From Dehalococcoidia bacterium (GTDB taxonomy: Bacteria; Chloroflexota; Dehalococcoidia; JAUSJJ01), in contig JAUSJJ010000251.1 of NCBI GenBank assembly GCA_030647705.1, forward strand, positions 1 through 9,249: DNA of 9,249 nucleotides, read 5' to 3'. Position 1 is the first letter of the stretch; the number at the start of each line of letters is the position of its first letter. The position numbers were made by a program, and so were the translations under genes. The notes below the pieces were generated by a model, which was given only the letters and a program-made list of their open reading frames with translations, was not told the origin of the DNA and did no database searches. This document shows, in pieces, positions 1 to 5,522 of the stretch.

Positions 1-13
1 CTGCGATGCCATG

Positions 14-33
14 CCCACGGCTTCAGCCGTGGG
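14..33. repeat. Perfect 8-bp hairpin, IS200/IS605-end-like
   Basis: CCCACGGC (14-21) pairs with GCCGTGGG (26-33) around the loop TTCA. It lies 22 bases beyond the stop of the minus-strand zinc-ribbon gene, so it may be transcribed as part of that 3' end, but no T-run follows on either strand and a simple intrinsic terminator is unlikely. From memory, hairpins of this type (GCCCACGGCTN2-4AGCCGTGGG) occur at the ends of IS200/IS605-family elements and their derivatives. No transposase is visible, so element identity is inference. Confidence 0.4.
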
Positions 34-55
34 TACGAATCCACCGATCATGGCA

Positions 56-970
56 CTATTCCAGGCGCTGCTTGGCGCCGCACTCCGGGCAGAAACGGGC
101 TGCCTTGTCCATCTTGGCGCCGCAACTCGGGCAGAAACGGGTGACGGTTGCCTTGCCGGCCTGGGGAGGTTTGCCGCGCATTCTGCCCTTCCGCTTCTTG
201 GGTGACTTCCTCATCAGCACCCAGTAGAGCCCAAAGCCGATCAGGACGACTGCCGCTATCACGACCACTATCGTCATGCCGTTGTTGGAGGCGCTGTCTT
301 TGACCTGGAGCGAAGGAGACGTGGTGGTCCTGTTGTATGAGAGGTCGAAATTGAGGGATTGCCGGGCGCTCAAGCCGGGGTACGAGTAACGCACTATGTT
401 GAATCCCTCAGAATCCACCACGCGCTGTTCGGTCGCCGGCACGTTCTGAGGCAGCACGCTGAAACCAGTCGCCTGGCGGGGCTGCTGCACGATGACCTGC
501 AACCCGTCGATGGGATAAAGCGGCATGAAGACCGCCGAGAAAGACCTGTCCGGGGACGCAGGTATGGGCGCATAGTATTCGACTACGAAGGAACTGGTCT
601 TGAGTTCGTAGCTTATCTCATCCCACCCCGGGATATCGGAAGCTTTTCTGTTGGGAGGGCCTCCCTGATACTGGCTCCTGGGGCCTGACCCTGCGGAGTA
701 CATGTTAGCCGTGAACGGCACGAGGAACCGGACGGTGGTAGGAGGGGTTGCTCCCTGGATCTGCCCGTCGAGCATGACCAGGACGGTGGGCGCCCCGATG
801 CCCAGGGGGTCGTCGTATTCGGGGAAGATGCTCAGCACCACGTTCTTGAACCTCTCGGGCTCGCTGGCAGCCGAAGCCGGCATCGGGGAGAGCGGCCCTG
901 CTAGGACCGCGAGAACTGCTATCGCGGAAAAGATGGCGAAGATCGACCGGCAATGCGCCTTCTGGATCAC
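56..970 (-). CDS. Secreted single-pass membrane protein with C-terminal double zinc ribbon
   Basis: Function unknown; I do not recognise a named family for the main domain. Residues 1-34 form a signal peptide (hydrophobic core about 10-25, cleavage likely after the ASA at 32-34). Residues about 35-230 form an exported domain rich in beta-type sequence, Pro and Gly. Residues 231-253 are a transmembrane helix, followed by a strongly basic stretch (254-278) fitting the cytoplasmic side. The last 25 residues carry two CxxC knuckles, C280/C283 and C294/C297, in FCPSCGAK and FCPECGAK: a zinc ribbon. Topology is therefore outside-sensing domain, helix, cytoplasmic zinc ribbon. I chose the GTG at 970 because GAGGTG lies four bases upstream; an in-frame ATG at 982 would add MRCQ but has no clear ribosome binding site. 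Monocistronic by layout and divergent from the DUF5679 gene. A role in sensing or scaffolding is only a guess. Confidence 0.8.
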   Translation of the reverse strand: MIQKAHCRSIFAIFSAIAVLAVLAGPLSPMPASAASEPERFKNVVLSIFPEYDDPLGIGAPTVLVMLDGQIQGATPPTTVRFLVPFTANMYSAGSGPRSQYQGGPPNRKASDIPGWDEISYELKTSSFVVEYYAPIPASPDRSFSAVFMPLYPIDGLQVIVQQPRQATGFSVLPQNVPATEQRVVDSEGFNIVRYSYPGLSARQSLNFDLSYNRTTTSPSLQVKDSASNNGMTIVVVIAAVVLIGFGLYWVLMRKSPKKRKGRMRGKPPQAGKATVTRFCPSCGAKMDKAARFCPECGAKQRLE

Positions 971-974
971 TTGG

Positions 975-980
975 CACCTC
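975..980 (-). promoter_or_regulatory. Ribosome binding site deciding the GTG start at 970
   Basis: On the minus strand GAGGTG is followed by a four-base spacer CCAA and GTG. The competing ATG at 982 overlaps this motif and has only AT-rich sequence and CCCG upstream, so the GTG is preferred. Confidence 0.45.
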
Positions 981-1000
981 ATAACGGGAATTTGCCCTAT

Positions 1001-1030
1001 ATTCTAATGCCCCTTGCCCCTTTGACGCAA
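1001..1030 (-). promoter_or_regulatory. Possible promoter of the zinc-ribbon membrane protein gene
   Basis: On the minus strand TAGAAT (1006-1001, 5 of 6 to TATAAT) lies 18 bases downstream of TTGCGT (1030-1025, 3 of 6 to TTGACA). Transcription would begin near 994, giving a leader of about 24 bases to the GTG start. It is back to back with the DUF5679 promoter, so the two may share regulatory space. The -35 match is weak. Confidence 0.35.
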
Positions 1031-1050
1031 ATGGGCAGACCGCAAACCTA

Positions 1051-1079
1051 TTGACACAGAGCCTCCAATGGGTTATTCT
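1051..1079 (+). promoter_or_regulatory. Strong sigma70-type promoter of the DUF5679 gene
   Basis: Perfect -35 TTGACA (1051-1056), 17-base spacer, -10 TATTCT (1074-1079, 4 of 6). Predicted start of transcription is near 1086, just ahead of the ribosome binding site at 1093. This excludes the upstream in-frame start at 1051, whose codon would lie inside the -35 box. Confidence 0.75.
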
Positions 1080-1092
1080 GCTTCGCAAAACT

Positions 1093-1100
1093 GGAGGTGA
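1093..1100 (+). promoter_or_regulatory. Ribosome binding site deciding the start at 1105
   Basis: GGAGGTGA is a near-perfect anti-16S match four bases before ATG 1105. It supports the 46-residue product over the 64-residue frame that opens at 1051. Confidence 0.8.
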
Positions 1101-1104
1101 CCTT

Positions 1105-1245
1105 ATGGAAGCTTATTGTGTGAAATGCCGGGCCAAGAGGGTGATCAAGAATGCGAAAGCCGTCGTGATGAAGAACGGGCGGCCCGCGACCCAGGGCGTG
1201 TGTCCCGTTTGCGGCACCAAAGTTTTCCGCATCGGCAAGAAATAG
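1105..1245 (+). CDS. DUF5679 zinc-ribbon mini-protein
   Basis: A 46-residue protein starting MEAYCVKCRAKR and ending CPVCGTKVFRIGKK. Cysteines C5/C8 and C36/C39 form two CxxC knuckles flanking the segment KNGRPATQGVCPVCG, which is characteristic of the DUF5679 family; related short zinc fingers occur at the C-terminus of some bacterial topoisomerase I proteins. Its role is not established; nucleic-acid binding is plausible from the zinc ribbon and high Lys/Arg content. Length is typical for the stand-alone family. The start is fixed by the promoter (1051-1079) and the ribosome binding site (1093-1100). It is a single-gene unit closed by a strong terminator, so it is probably well expressed. 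The family assignment is confident, the function is not. Confidence 0.88.
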   Translation: MEAYCVKCRAKRVIKNAKAVVMKNGRPATQGVCPVCGTKVFRIGKK

Positions 1246-1286
1246 CCAGCCAGCGCGCACCGGGTAACAGGCATCATCCCTGATCG

Positions 1287-1325
1287 AAAGGAAGCCCTGC
1301 CACGAAGGTGGCAGGGCTTCCTTTT
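1287..1325. terminator. Strong bidirectional rho-independent terminator
   Basis: A perfect 17-bp stem (1287-1303 with 1308-1324) closes on the loop GAAG. The plus-strand stem ends in TTTT (1322-1325) and the left arm begins with AAA, giving a T-run on the minus strand as well. It sits between two convergent genes, 42 bases after the DUF5679 stop and 16 bases before the acyl-CoA-synthetase-subunit stop, and probably serves both. Confidence 0.9.
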
Positions 1326-1340
1326 CGGGGTTGCCAAACG

Positions 1341-2816
1341 TTACACTGCCTCTGCGCTCAGGAACTCGCTGTATCCGGCCAACGCCGCCAGCACCGTAGC
1401 CGGCTGATGCGGCAGCGCATAGCTTACATGGGAGCGCTTGCCCAGCGCTTCGCTCAGCCTGTGTTCGAAAACGGGGTCGGTGAAAGGCAACTCGGAAGCG
1501 ACGATGATCGGCTTCCCGTGCTCATGAGCCAGGTCGCGGAGATGGTCATGAGTCTCAGCAATAATGGTGATGGCAGACGCTTCCTGTTGCGCCCTGCTCG
1601 TTTCACCCGCTGATTCGGACAGTTGGTCCGTAGTCAGTACCGCGCTTAGCCCCAGAACGATTATCCCATCGACTTCGGGACACCGGGCAATAATCTCCAC
1701 CACTTCGATGCCGACCTGTCCGCGGACTCCCGCCACCATGTCGACGGGGTTGCCCCGCGTCCACCAGGCGGGAAGAATGCTGTCCAACTGCGATAACGTG
1801 TCCTCGGGCAAGGCGACTACATCGAGCCCCTGCCTGGCGCAGGCATCGGCGGCGAGCACTCCCCAGCCTCCTCCGGCGGTGACTATGCACACTCTTCGAC
1901 CTCGCGGCAGCGGCTGTGTGATGAGCGCCGCGCCGATGTTGAACAGCTCGTCCATGTCCTTCGCTCTTACTATACCGGCCTGCTTGCACGCCGCTTCGAA
2001 TACTGCGGCTGAGCCGGCCAGAGATGCGGTGTGGGACCTGGCGGCTCCCGCGCCTGCCGGCGTCTCACCTGCCTTGAGCATCACGATCGGCTTCTTCCTG
2101 CTCGTCGCCCTGGCTACGCGAAGAAAGCGTGAGCCGTCCCGGAACCCTTCGACATAGCTCAAGATGACCTTCGTCTGAGGGTCTTCCGCCAGGTATTCCA
2201 GGTAATCGTCAAAGTGGAGATCGGCTTCGTTGCCGCTGCTGACGACCTTGCTGACCCCGAATCCCTGCAAAGCGGCCCGCCGGGTTGTGGAGTTGGCCAC
2301 GTTGCCGCTTTGAGAGACCACGGCGACGGGGCCAGACGGTGGAAACAGGGGCGCCATGTGGGGATGCAGCCCGTGCGCCGGGTTCATGATGCCGTTGCCG
2401 TTGGGCCCCACCAGGATCATGCCTCCGGCCCTGGCAGCGGCCACCATCTCCTTCTGAAGCCTCTCACCTTCCCGCCCGACTTCGGCGAAGCCGGCGGTTA
2501 TGACCACGCCTGCCTTTATCCCCTTGGCCGTGCACTCCCTGATGACCGAAGGCACGCCGGATGGGGGCACCACGATGACCGCAAGGTCGGGTGTTTCGGG
2601 GATATCTGAGATGCTCCTGAATACCTTCAGGCCCAGGATTTCCTCTTCTCTGGGGTTTACCGGGTAGATGCGTCCGCGGAATCCTCCCCGCACCAGGTGG
2701 GACAGGATGATGAACCCCCATTTCCTGGCGTCTCTGGAGGCTCCCACAAACGCGATGGAGTTGGGATAGAATAGAGGTCTGAACCGCTCTATTGCCTGGT
2801 CTGGTGTGCGCTGCAA
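1341..2816 (-). CDS. CoA-binding / ADP-forming acyl-CoA synthetase alpha-type subunit
   Basis: Resembles the alpha subunit of NDP-forming acetyl-/acyl-CoA synthetases, which interconvert acyl-CoA + ADP + Pi with acid + CoA + ATP. From the TTG start the product is 491 residues: Rossmann CoA-binding domain about 15-110 (FVGASRD at 23-29, VVPPSG at 82-87), then two flavodoxin-like succinyl-CoA-ligase domains (SQSG 168-171, SSGNEAD 193-199; TAGGGWG 313-319). H262 in ARSHTASLAGS matches the phosphohistidine loop of the family. The usual GPNCxG motif reads GPNGNG (137-142), with the Cys replaced by Gly. No ATP-grasp beta domain is fused or adjacent, so a partner elsewhere would be needed for full activity. 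I chose TTG 2816 because AGGAG lies six bases upstream and the family begins near this point; ATG 2891 would add 25 unlike-family residues. Divergent from the oxidoreductase operon, suggesting linked 2-oxoacid/acyl-CoA metabolism. Confidence 0.85.
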   Translation of the reverse strand: MQRTPDQAIERFRPLFYPNSIAFVGASRDARKWGFIILSHLVRGGFRGRIYPVNPREEEILGLKVFRSISDIPETPDLAVIVVPPSGVPSVIRECTAKGIKAGVVITAGFAEVGREGERLQKEMVAAARAGGMILVGPNGNGIMNPAHGLHPHMAPLFPPSGPVAVVSQSGNVANSTTRRAALQGFGVSKVVSSGNEADLHFDDYLEYLAEDPQTKVILSYVEGFRDGSRFLRVARATSRKKPIVMLKAGETPAGAGAARSHTASLAGSAAVFEAACKQAGIVRAKDMDELFNIGAALITQPLPRGRRVCIVTAGGGWGVLAADACARQGLDVVALPEDTLSQLDSILPAWWTRGNPVDMVAGVRGQVGIEVVEIIARCPEVDGIIVLGLSAVLTTDQLSESAGETSRAQQEASAITIIAETHDHLRDLAHEHGKPIIVASELPFTDPVFEHRLSEALGKRSHVSYALPHQPATVLAALAGYSEFLSAEAV

Positions 2817-2822
2817 TGCTTT

Positions 2823-2827
2823 CTCCT
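2823..2827 (-). promoter_or_regulatory. Ribosome binding site deciding the TTG start at 2816
   Basis: AGGAG on the minus strand with a six-base spacer to TTG. The upstream ATG at 2891 has no comparable motif and directly abuts a TAGAAT box. Confidence 0.5.
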
Positions 2828-2891
2828 GTGGCTTCGCGATTATCGAAGGGCCGCGCTCAGCCTTCCGCCTGCTCCAGGCGGGCAGTCCCAT

Positions 2892-2897
2892 ATTCTA
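2892..2897 (-). promoter_or_regulatory. Possible -10 box for the acyl-CoA synthetase subunit
   Basis: TAGAAT on the minus strand (5 of 6). If it is a -10 box, transcription begins near 2885, inside or past the ATG at 2891, again favouring TTG 2816. No convincing -35 lies 16-18 bases upstream, so this is tentative. Confidence 0.25.
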
Positions 2898-2961
2898 TCA
2901 CGGTTCGGCGGCCATTGCTCTCTCGATGCTGAGGACAGCGTCCTGCGAAACTCCCATAATT

Positions 2962-3022
2962 TGTAGGTCGGGTTTCCTAACCCGACCGTCGTGGGCGGGC
3001 AGGTTGGGAAACCTGCCCTACA
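2962..3022. repeat. 61-bp double-hairpin palindromic repeat (MITE/REP-like)
   Basis: Two 26-base arms (2962-2987 and 2997-3022) are inverted copies of each other, with outer ends TGTAGG and CCTACA, around a 9-base centre. Each arm is also a hairpin: 2966-2974 with 2979-2987 (9 bp, loop TCCT) and 2997-3005 with 3010-3018 (9 bp, loop GGGA). The arms differ at 5 of 26 positions, and four of these form two compensated base pairs. It lies in the divergent spacer between the synthetase subunit and the oxidoreductase operon. Only one copy is in this window, so mobility is inferred from structure. Confidence 0.7.
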
Positions 3023-3187
3023 GGGGGCTGCCCCCCGAGTCGCGGCCGGACAACGTATCTTGCTCCTCTCAGCAATCCCCTTGGATCAGGTGGGGTCTCA
3101 TTTTGGGTAAAGCTACTTCGAGCCAGTTTCCCGTCGAGGACGGGTGCAGTGCATCTTTTGTCCTCTTAATGTCGGGATGACGGCGAC
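3023..3187. other. Intergenic DNA between the repeat and the por promoter, no gene seen
   Basis: This is the main part of the divergent spacer (2817-3270) not taken up by other features. I find no credible coding frame or RNA gene. It opens with a small hairpin, GGGGG-CTG-CCCCC (3023-3035), directly abutting the 61-bp repeat. Confidence 0.5.
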
Positions 3188-3216
3188 TTGACATCGTGAG
3201 ACAGTAAATGTAAGAT
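3188..3216 (+). promoter_or_regulatory. Sigma70-type promoter of the 2-oxoacid oxidoreductase operon
   Basis: Perfect -35 TTGACA (3188-3193), 17-base spacer, -10 TAAGAT (3211-3216, 4 of 6). The start of transcription would be near 3223, giving a leader of about 48 bases to the gamma-subunit ATG. The surrounding stretch to 3240 is AT-richer than its neighbours. No operator palindrome is evident beside it. Confidence 0.7.
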
Positions 3217-3270
3217 AGTTAGAACGTTTCAATTTTCGGCTATTTGCCGTGATTCAGGGTAAGGGCATCA

Positions 3271-3927
3271 ATGATAGCGGACCGTATGAGCAAGCAGAAG
3301 GTACATGAAATCAGGTGGCACGGGCGCGGAGGCCAGGGGGCGGTTACAGCGGCGCACGCTCTGGCTGAGGCGGCTTTCGTCGAGGGCTGGGTTGGCGTAA
3401 CGTCGGTGCCTGCCTTCGGCGCCGAAAGACGGGGGATGCCAGTCAGCGCTTCAACCAGGTTTTCGCCGCAGGTTATTCGGACGTATTCACAGATTGAACT
3501 GCCGGACGTGGTAGTCGTTCTGGATGAGAGCCTGCTCGATGATCCGTCCGTCACGGAAGGGCTCAAGCGCGACGGGTGGTTGATCGTCAATTCGGCCCTG
3601 AGCCCGGAGCGGCTGCAGGTATCCGGGGACTTCAATATCGCCGCGGTCGACGCTGCCAGGGTCTCTGCTGAGATGGGCCTGCTCTCCGGCGGATCGCCGC
3701 TCGTCAATACGGCCATACTGGGAGCGTTTTCCAGGGTGACCGGGCTTGTGAGCATGCCAAGCATCGAAGCGGCGCTGCGCAGAAGGTTCAACAATTCAGC
3801 CTCAGACACCAACGTGAATGCGGCCAGGCTGACTCATCAGAGGACAATTCTTAATCCGAGGAGCAACGGTGAAACAGGGGAACCCCGAACCGGCGAATAT
3901 CTGCGAGTCTCTGGCTACTGTCGGTGA
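3271..3927 (+). CDS. porG: 2-oxoacid:ferredoxin oxidoreductase, gamma subunit
   Basis: Gamma subunit of a four-subunit pyruvate/2-ketoisovalerate-type ferredoxin oxidoreductase, which makes acyl-CoA, CO2 and reduced ferredoxin from a 2-oxoacid and CoA. The 218-residue product shows HGRGGQG at 17-23 and PAFGAERRGMPV at 47-58, both hallmarks of the gamma domain, then DVVVVLDESLL and a C-terminal NTAILGAFSRVTG segment. ATG 3271 has AAGGG five bases upstream; a second in-frame ATG at 3286 is possible. The family core ends around residue 190; the last ~25 residues are unlike the family, are rich in Gly, Arg and Glu, and are partly encoded in the overlap with the next gene (3869-3927). First gene of the operon, order gamma-delta-alpha-beta. 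The gene symbol is by analogy; the substrate could be a branched-chain 2-oxoacid instead. Confidence 0.9.
   Translation: MIADRMSKQKVHEIRWHGRGGQGAVTAAHALAEAAFVEGWVGVTSVPAFGAERRGMPVSASTRFSPQVIRTYSQIELPDVVVVLDESLLDDPSVTEGLKRDGWLIVNSALSPERLQVSGDFNIAAVDAARVSAEMGLLSGGSPLVNTAILGAFSRVTGLVSMPSIEAALRRRFNNSASDTNVNAARLTHQRTILNPRSNGETGEPRTGEYLRVSGYCR
3858..3863 (+). promoter_or_regulatory. Ribosome binding site for the delta subunit inside porG
   Basis: GAGGAG with a five-base spacer to GTG 3869, embedded in the gamma-subunit reading frame. It fixes the delta start and the 59-base gene overlap. Confidence 0.7.
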
Positions 3928-4204
3928 GGCGGGCCTGACCGGTCAGTGGCGTACTTTGAGGCCTGTTATCGATGAGGGACGGTGTACGCCAGCAAAAAGA
4001 GGGCGACCGTCCTGTTTCATCTGCTGGCTTTATTGTCCGGAGGCGGTCGTTAGCAAGACTGTCCCTGTGCAGATTGACCTGCGCTACTGCAAAGGGTGTG
4101 GGGTATGCGCCGAGGAATGTCCGACCAAGGCCATATCCATGGTCGATGAAGCCAGCTTCAGGTCAAGCGAGATGGAACCATCCGTGACCGCCGAAAGACT
4201 GTGA
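3869..4204 (+). CDS. porD: 2-oxoacid:ferredoxin oxidoreductase, delta (ferredoxin) subunit
   Basis: A 111-residue 2[4Fe-4S] ferredoxin-like subunit that passes electrons from the catalytic beta subunit to ferredoxin. RPVIDEGRC (31-39) and CFICWLYCPEAVV (49-61) match the first half of the delta-subunit fold, and CKGCGVCAEECPTKAI (74-89) is a canonical second cluster motif. Eight cysteines are present: 39, 49, 52, 56 and 74, 77, 80, 84. The first motif is C-x9-C-x2-C-x3-CP instead of C-x2-C-x2-C-x3-CP, as if about seven residues were inserted after C39. GTG 3869 is chosen for the strong ribosome binding site. It overlaps porG by 59 bases and porA by four (GTGA), so translation is probably coupled. 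Confidence 0.9.
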   Translation: MKQGNPEPANICESLATVGEAGLTGQWRTLRPVIDEGRCTPAKRGRPSCFICWLYCPEAVVSKTVPVQIDLRYCKGCGVCAEECPTKAISMVDEASFRSSEMEPSVTAERL

Positions 4205-5415
4205 GTAGAACCCGAAACGTCCAGATAATAGACGGCAACCAGGCCGCTGCGATGGCGGTCCGGCTCTGCCGGGTGCAGGTTGCCTCAGCCTACCCGATCA
4301 CACCCCAGTCCCCGGTGAGCGAGACGCTGGCGCGCCTCGTCGAGTCCGGCGAACTCGCCACCGAGTTCGTGGATGTGGAAAGCGAGCACAGCGCCATGGC
4401 AGTGGTCTCGGCCTCATCGTTGGTCGGGGCCCGCAGCTTCACCGCCACCAGTTCACAGGGCCTGGCGTACATGCATGAGATGCTGCACTGGACTGCGGGC
4501 GCCCGTCTGCCGGTGGTCATGGCCTGTGTGAACCGCGCCGTCGGAGCGCCCTGGAGCATCCTGAACGACCAGCAAGACTCGATCTCCCAGCGTGACACCG
4601 GCTGGATGCAGATGTACGCGCGTGACAACCAGGAGATCCTGGACACCATCATCCAGGCGTTCAAGATCGCCGAATCGGTGTACGTGCCGGTAATGGTCTG
4701 CTACGATGGGTTTGTGCTGTCCCACACCAACATGCCGGTCGATATTCCCAGCCAGGCAGATGTCGATGCTTTTCTCCCGCCCTACAAGCCGCAGTATGTG
4801 ATCGACGCTGCCGACCCCAGGACATACAATGCAGTGACTCTGGCGAATCCCAGGCGCGATGCCTCCGGGCTGATGCGCCAGGGCTACATGGAGTTCAGGC
4901 AGCAGCTCCACGAGGCGTTGGAAAGCGCTCACGACAGGATCAAGCAGGTAGACCAAGAGTTTGCCGCGGTGTTCGGGCGCAGCCACGGCGGAATGGCCTG
5001 GGGCTACAGTCTGGACGACGCCGAAATCGCCATGGTGACCATGGGTAGCCTGGGCATGGAGGCCACGGTGGCGGTCGACAGGCTGAGGCAGCGGGGGTGC
5101 AAGGCAGGAGTGCTGGGCATACGGGCGTTCCGTCCCTTCCCCAAGGGCGAAGTGATTGAACTGTTGAGATCGGCAAAGACGGCGGTCGTCTTCGAAAAAG
5201 ACATCAGCTACGGGTCGGAAGGGGCAGTCTGCTCCGAACTCAAGGCCGCGCTCTACGGCAGCCAGGCGCGTATTCCTGTTCATGGCTACATAGTTGGCCT
5301 GGGTGGCAGAGACGTGAAAGCGCGGGAGCTTGAGGCTGTGGTTGAAGGCTTGACCGGTGCGGGCGCCATGGACGGCCGGCAAAACGGCAAACCACGGTGG
5401 CTGAGCCTTGGCTAG
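4201..5415 (+). CDS. porA: 2-oxoacid:ferredoxin oxidoreductase, alpha subunit
   Basis: Alpha subunit carrying the pyrimidine-binding thiamine-diphosphate domain and the transketolase C-terminal-like domain of the oxidoreductase. At 404 residues it fits the archaeal-type alpha subunit (about 390-410). Visible hallmarks: DGNQAAAMA (11-19), YPITPQSP (31-38), ESEHSAM (60-66), TSSQGLAYMHEMLHW (83-97), NRAVGAPWSI (111-120) and NDQQDSISQRDTGW (122-135). The C-terminal third has the GSLGMEA and GIRAFRPFPKGE segments of the domain that contacts beta. GTG 4201 overlaps the porD stop as GTGA; no strong ribosome binding site precedes it, consistent with translational coupling. The sequence does not let me decide between pyruvate and branched-chain 2-oxoacids. 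Confidence 0.93.
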   Translation: MSRTRNVQIIDGNQAAAMAVRLCRVQVASAYPITPQSPVSETLARLVESGELATEFVDVESEHSAMAVVSASSLVGARSFTATSSQGLAYMHEMLHWTAGARLPVVMACVNRAVGAPWSILNDQQDSISQRDTGWMQMYARDNQEILDTIIQAFKIAESVYVPVMVCYDGFVLSHTNMPVDIPSQADVDAFLPPYKPQYVIDAADPRTYNAVTLANPRRDASGLMRQGYMEFRQQLHEALESAHDRIKQVDQEFAAVFGRSHGGMAWGYSLDDAEIAMVTMGSLGMEATVAVDRLRQRGCKAGVLGIRAFRPFPKGEVIELLRSAKTAVVFEKDISYGSEGAVCSELKAALYGSQARIPVHGYIVGLGGRDVKARELEAVVEGLTGAGAMDGRQNGKPRWLSLG

Positions 5416-5420
5416 GGTAA

Positions 5421-5470
5421 TTCTGCATTCCGCGATTCCTTCGGGGCAGCACGAAGGATGAAAATGACGG
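5421..5470. repeat. Short dispersed-repeat-like hairpin in the porA-porB gap
   Basis: The 107-base gap between alpha and beta contains CCTTCG (5438-5443) pairing with CGAAGG (5452-5457) over an 8-base loop, inside a string ending AATGACGG. The look (ATTCC...GAAGGAT...AATGACGG) recalls dispersed intergenic repeats common in bacterial genomes, but only one copy is present here. No T-run follows, so it is not an obvious terminator. Confidence 0.35.
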
Positions 5471-5513
5471 AGGTCGGCTTGTTCGTTTGGGCCGATATTT
5501 TCGTGGGAATTGT

Positions 5514-5518
5514 GGAGG
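5514..5518 (+). promoter_or_regulatory. Ribosome binding site deciding the porB start at 5523
   Basis: GGAGG with a four-base spacer to GTG 5523. A longer frame opening at TTG 5487 would put this motif inside the coding region and add 12 residues that do not look like the family. Confidence 0.75.
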
Positions 5519-5522
5519 CGCG

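Noticed and set aside
1051..1104. N-terminal extension of the DUF5679 protein to a TTG at 1051
   Set aside because: That start codon lies within the -35 box and the ribosome binding site at 1093-1100 points to ATG 1105; the family begins MEAYC.
3090..3150. Possible relic of an insertion-sequence end (GGGGTCTCATTTTGGGT and flanks)
   Set aside because: The string feels transposon-like but I could find no matching inverted partner or transposase remnant in the window, so there is no support.
4453..5382. A 309-residue minus-strand open frame opposite porA
   Set aside because: Shadow of the high-GC porA codons; the plus strand encodes every family motif of the alpha subunit and the minus product is His/Arg-rich with no recognisable domain.
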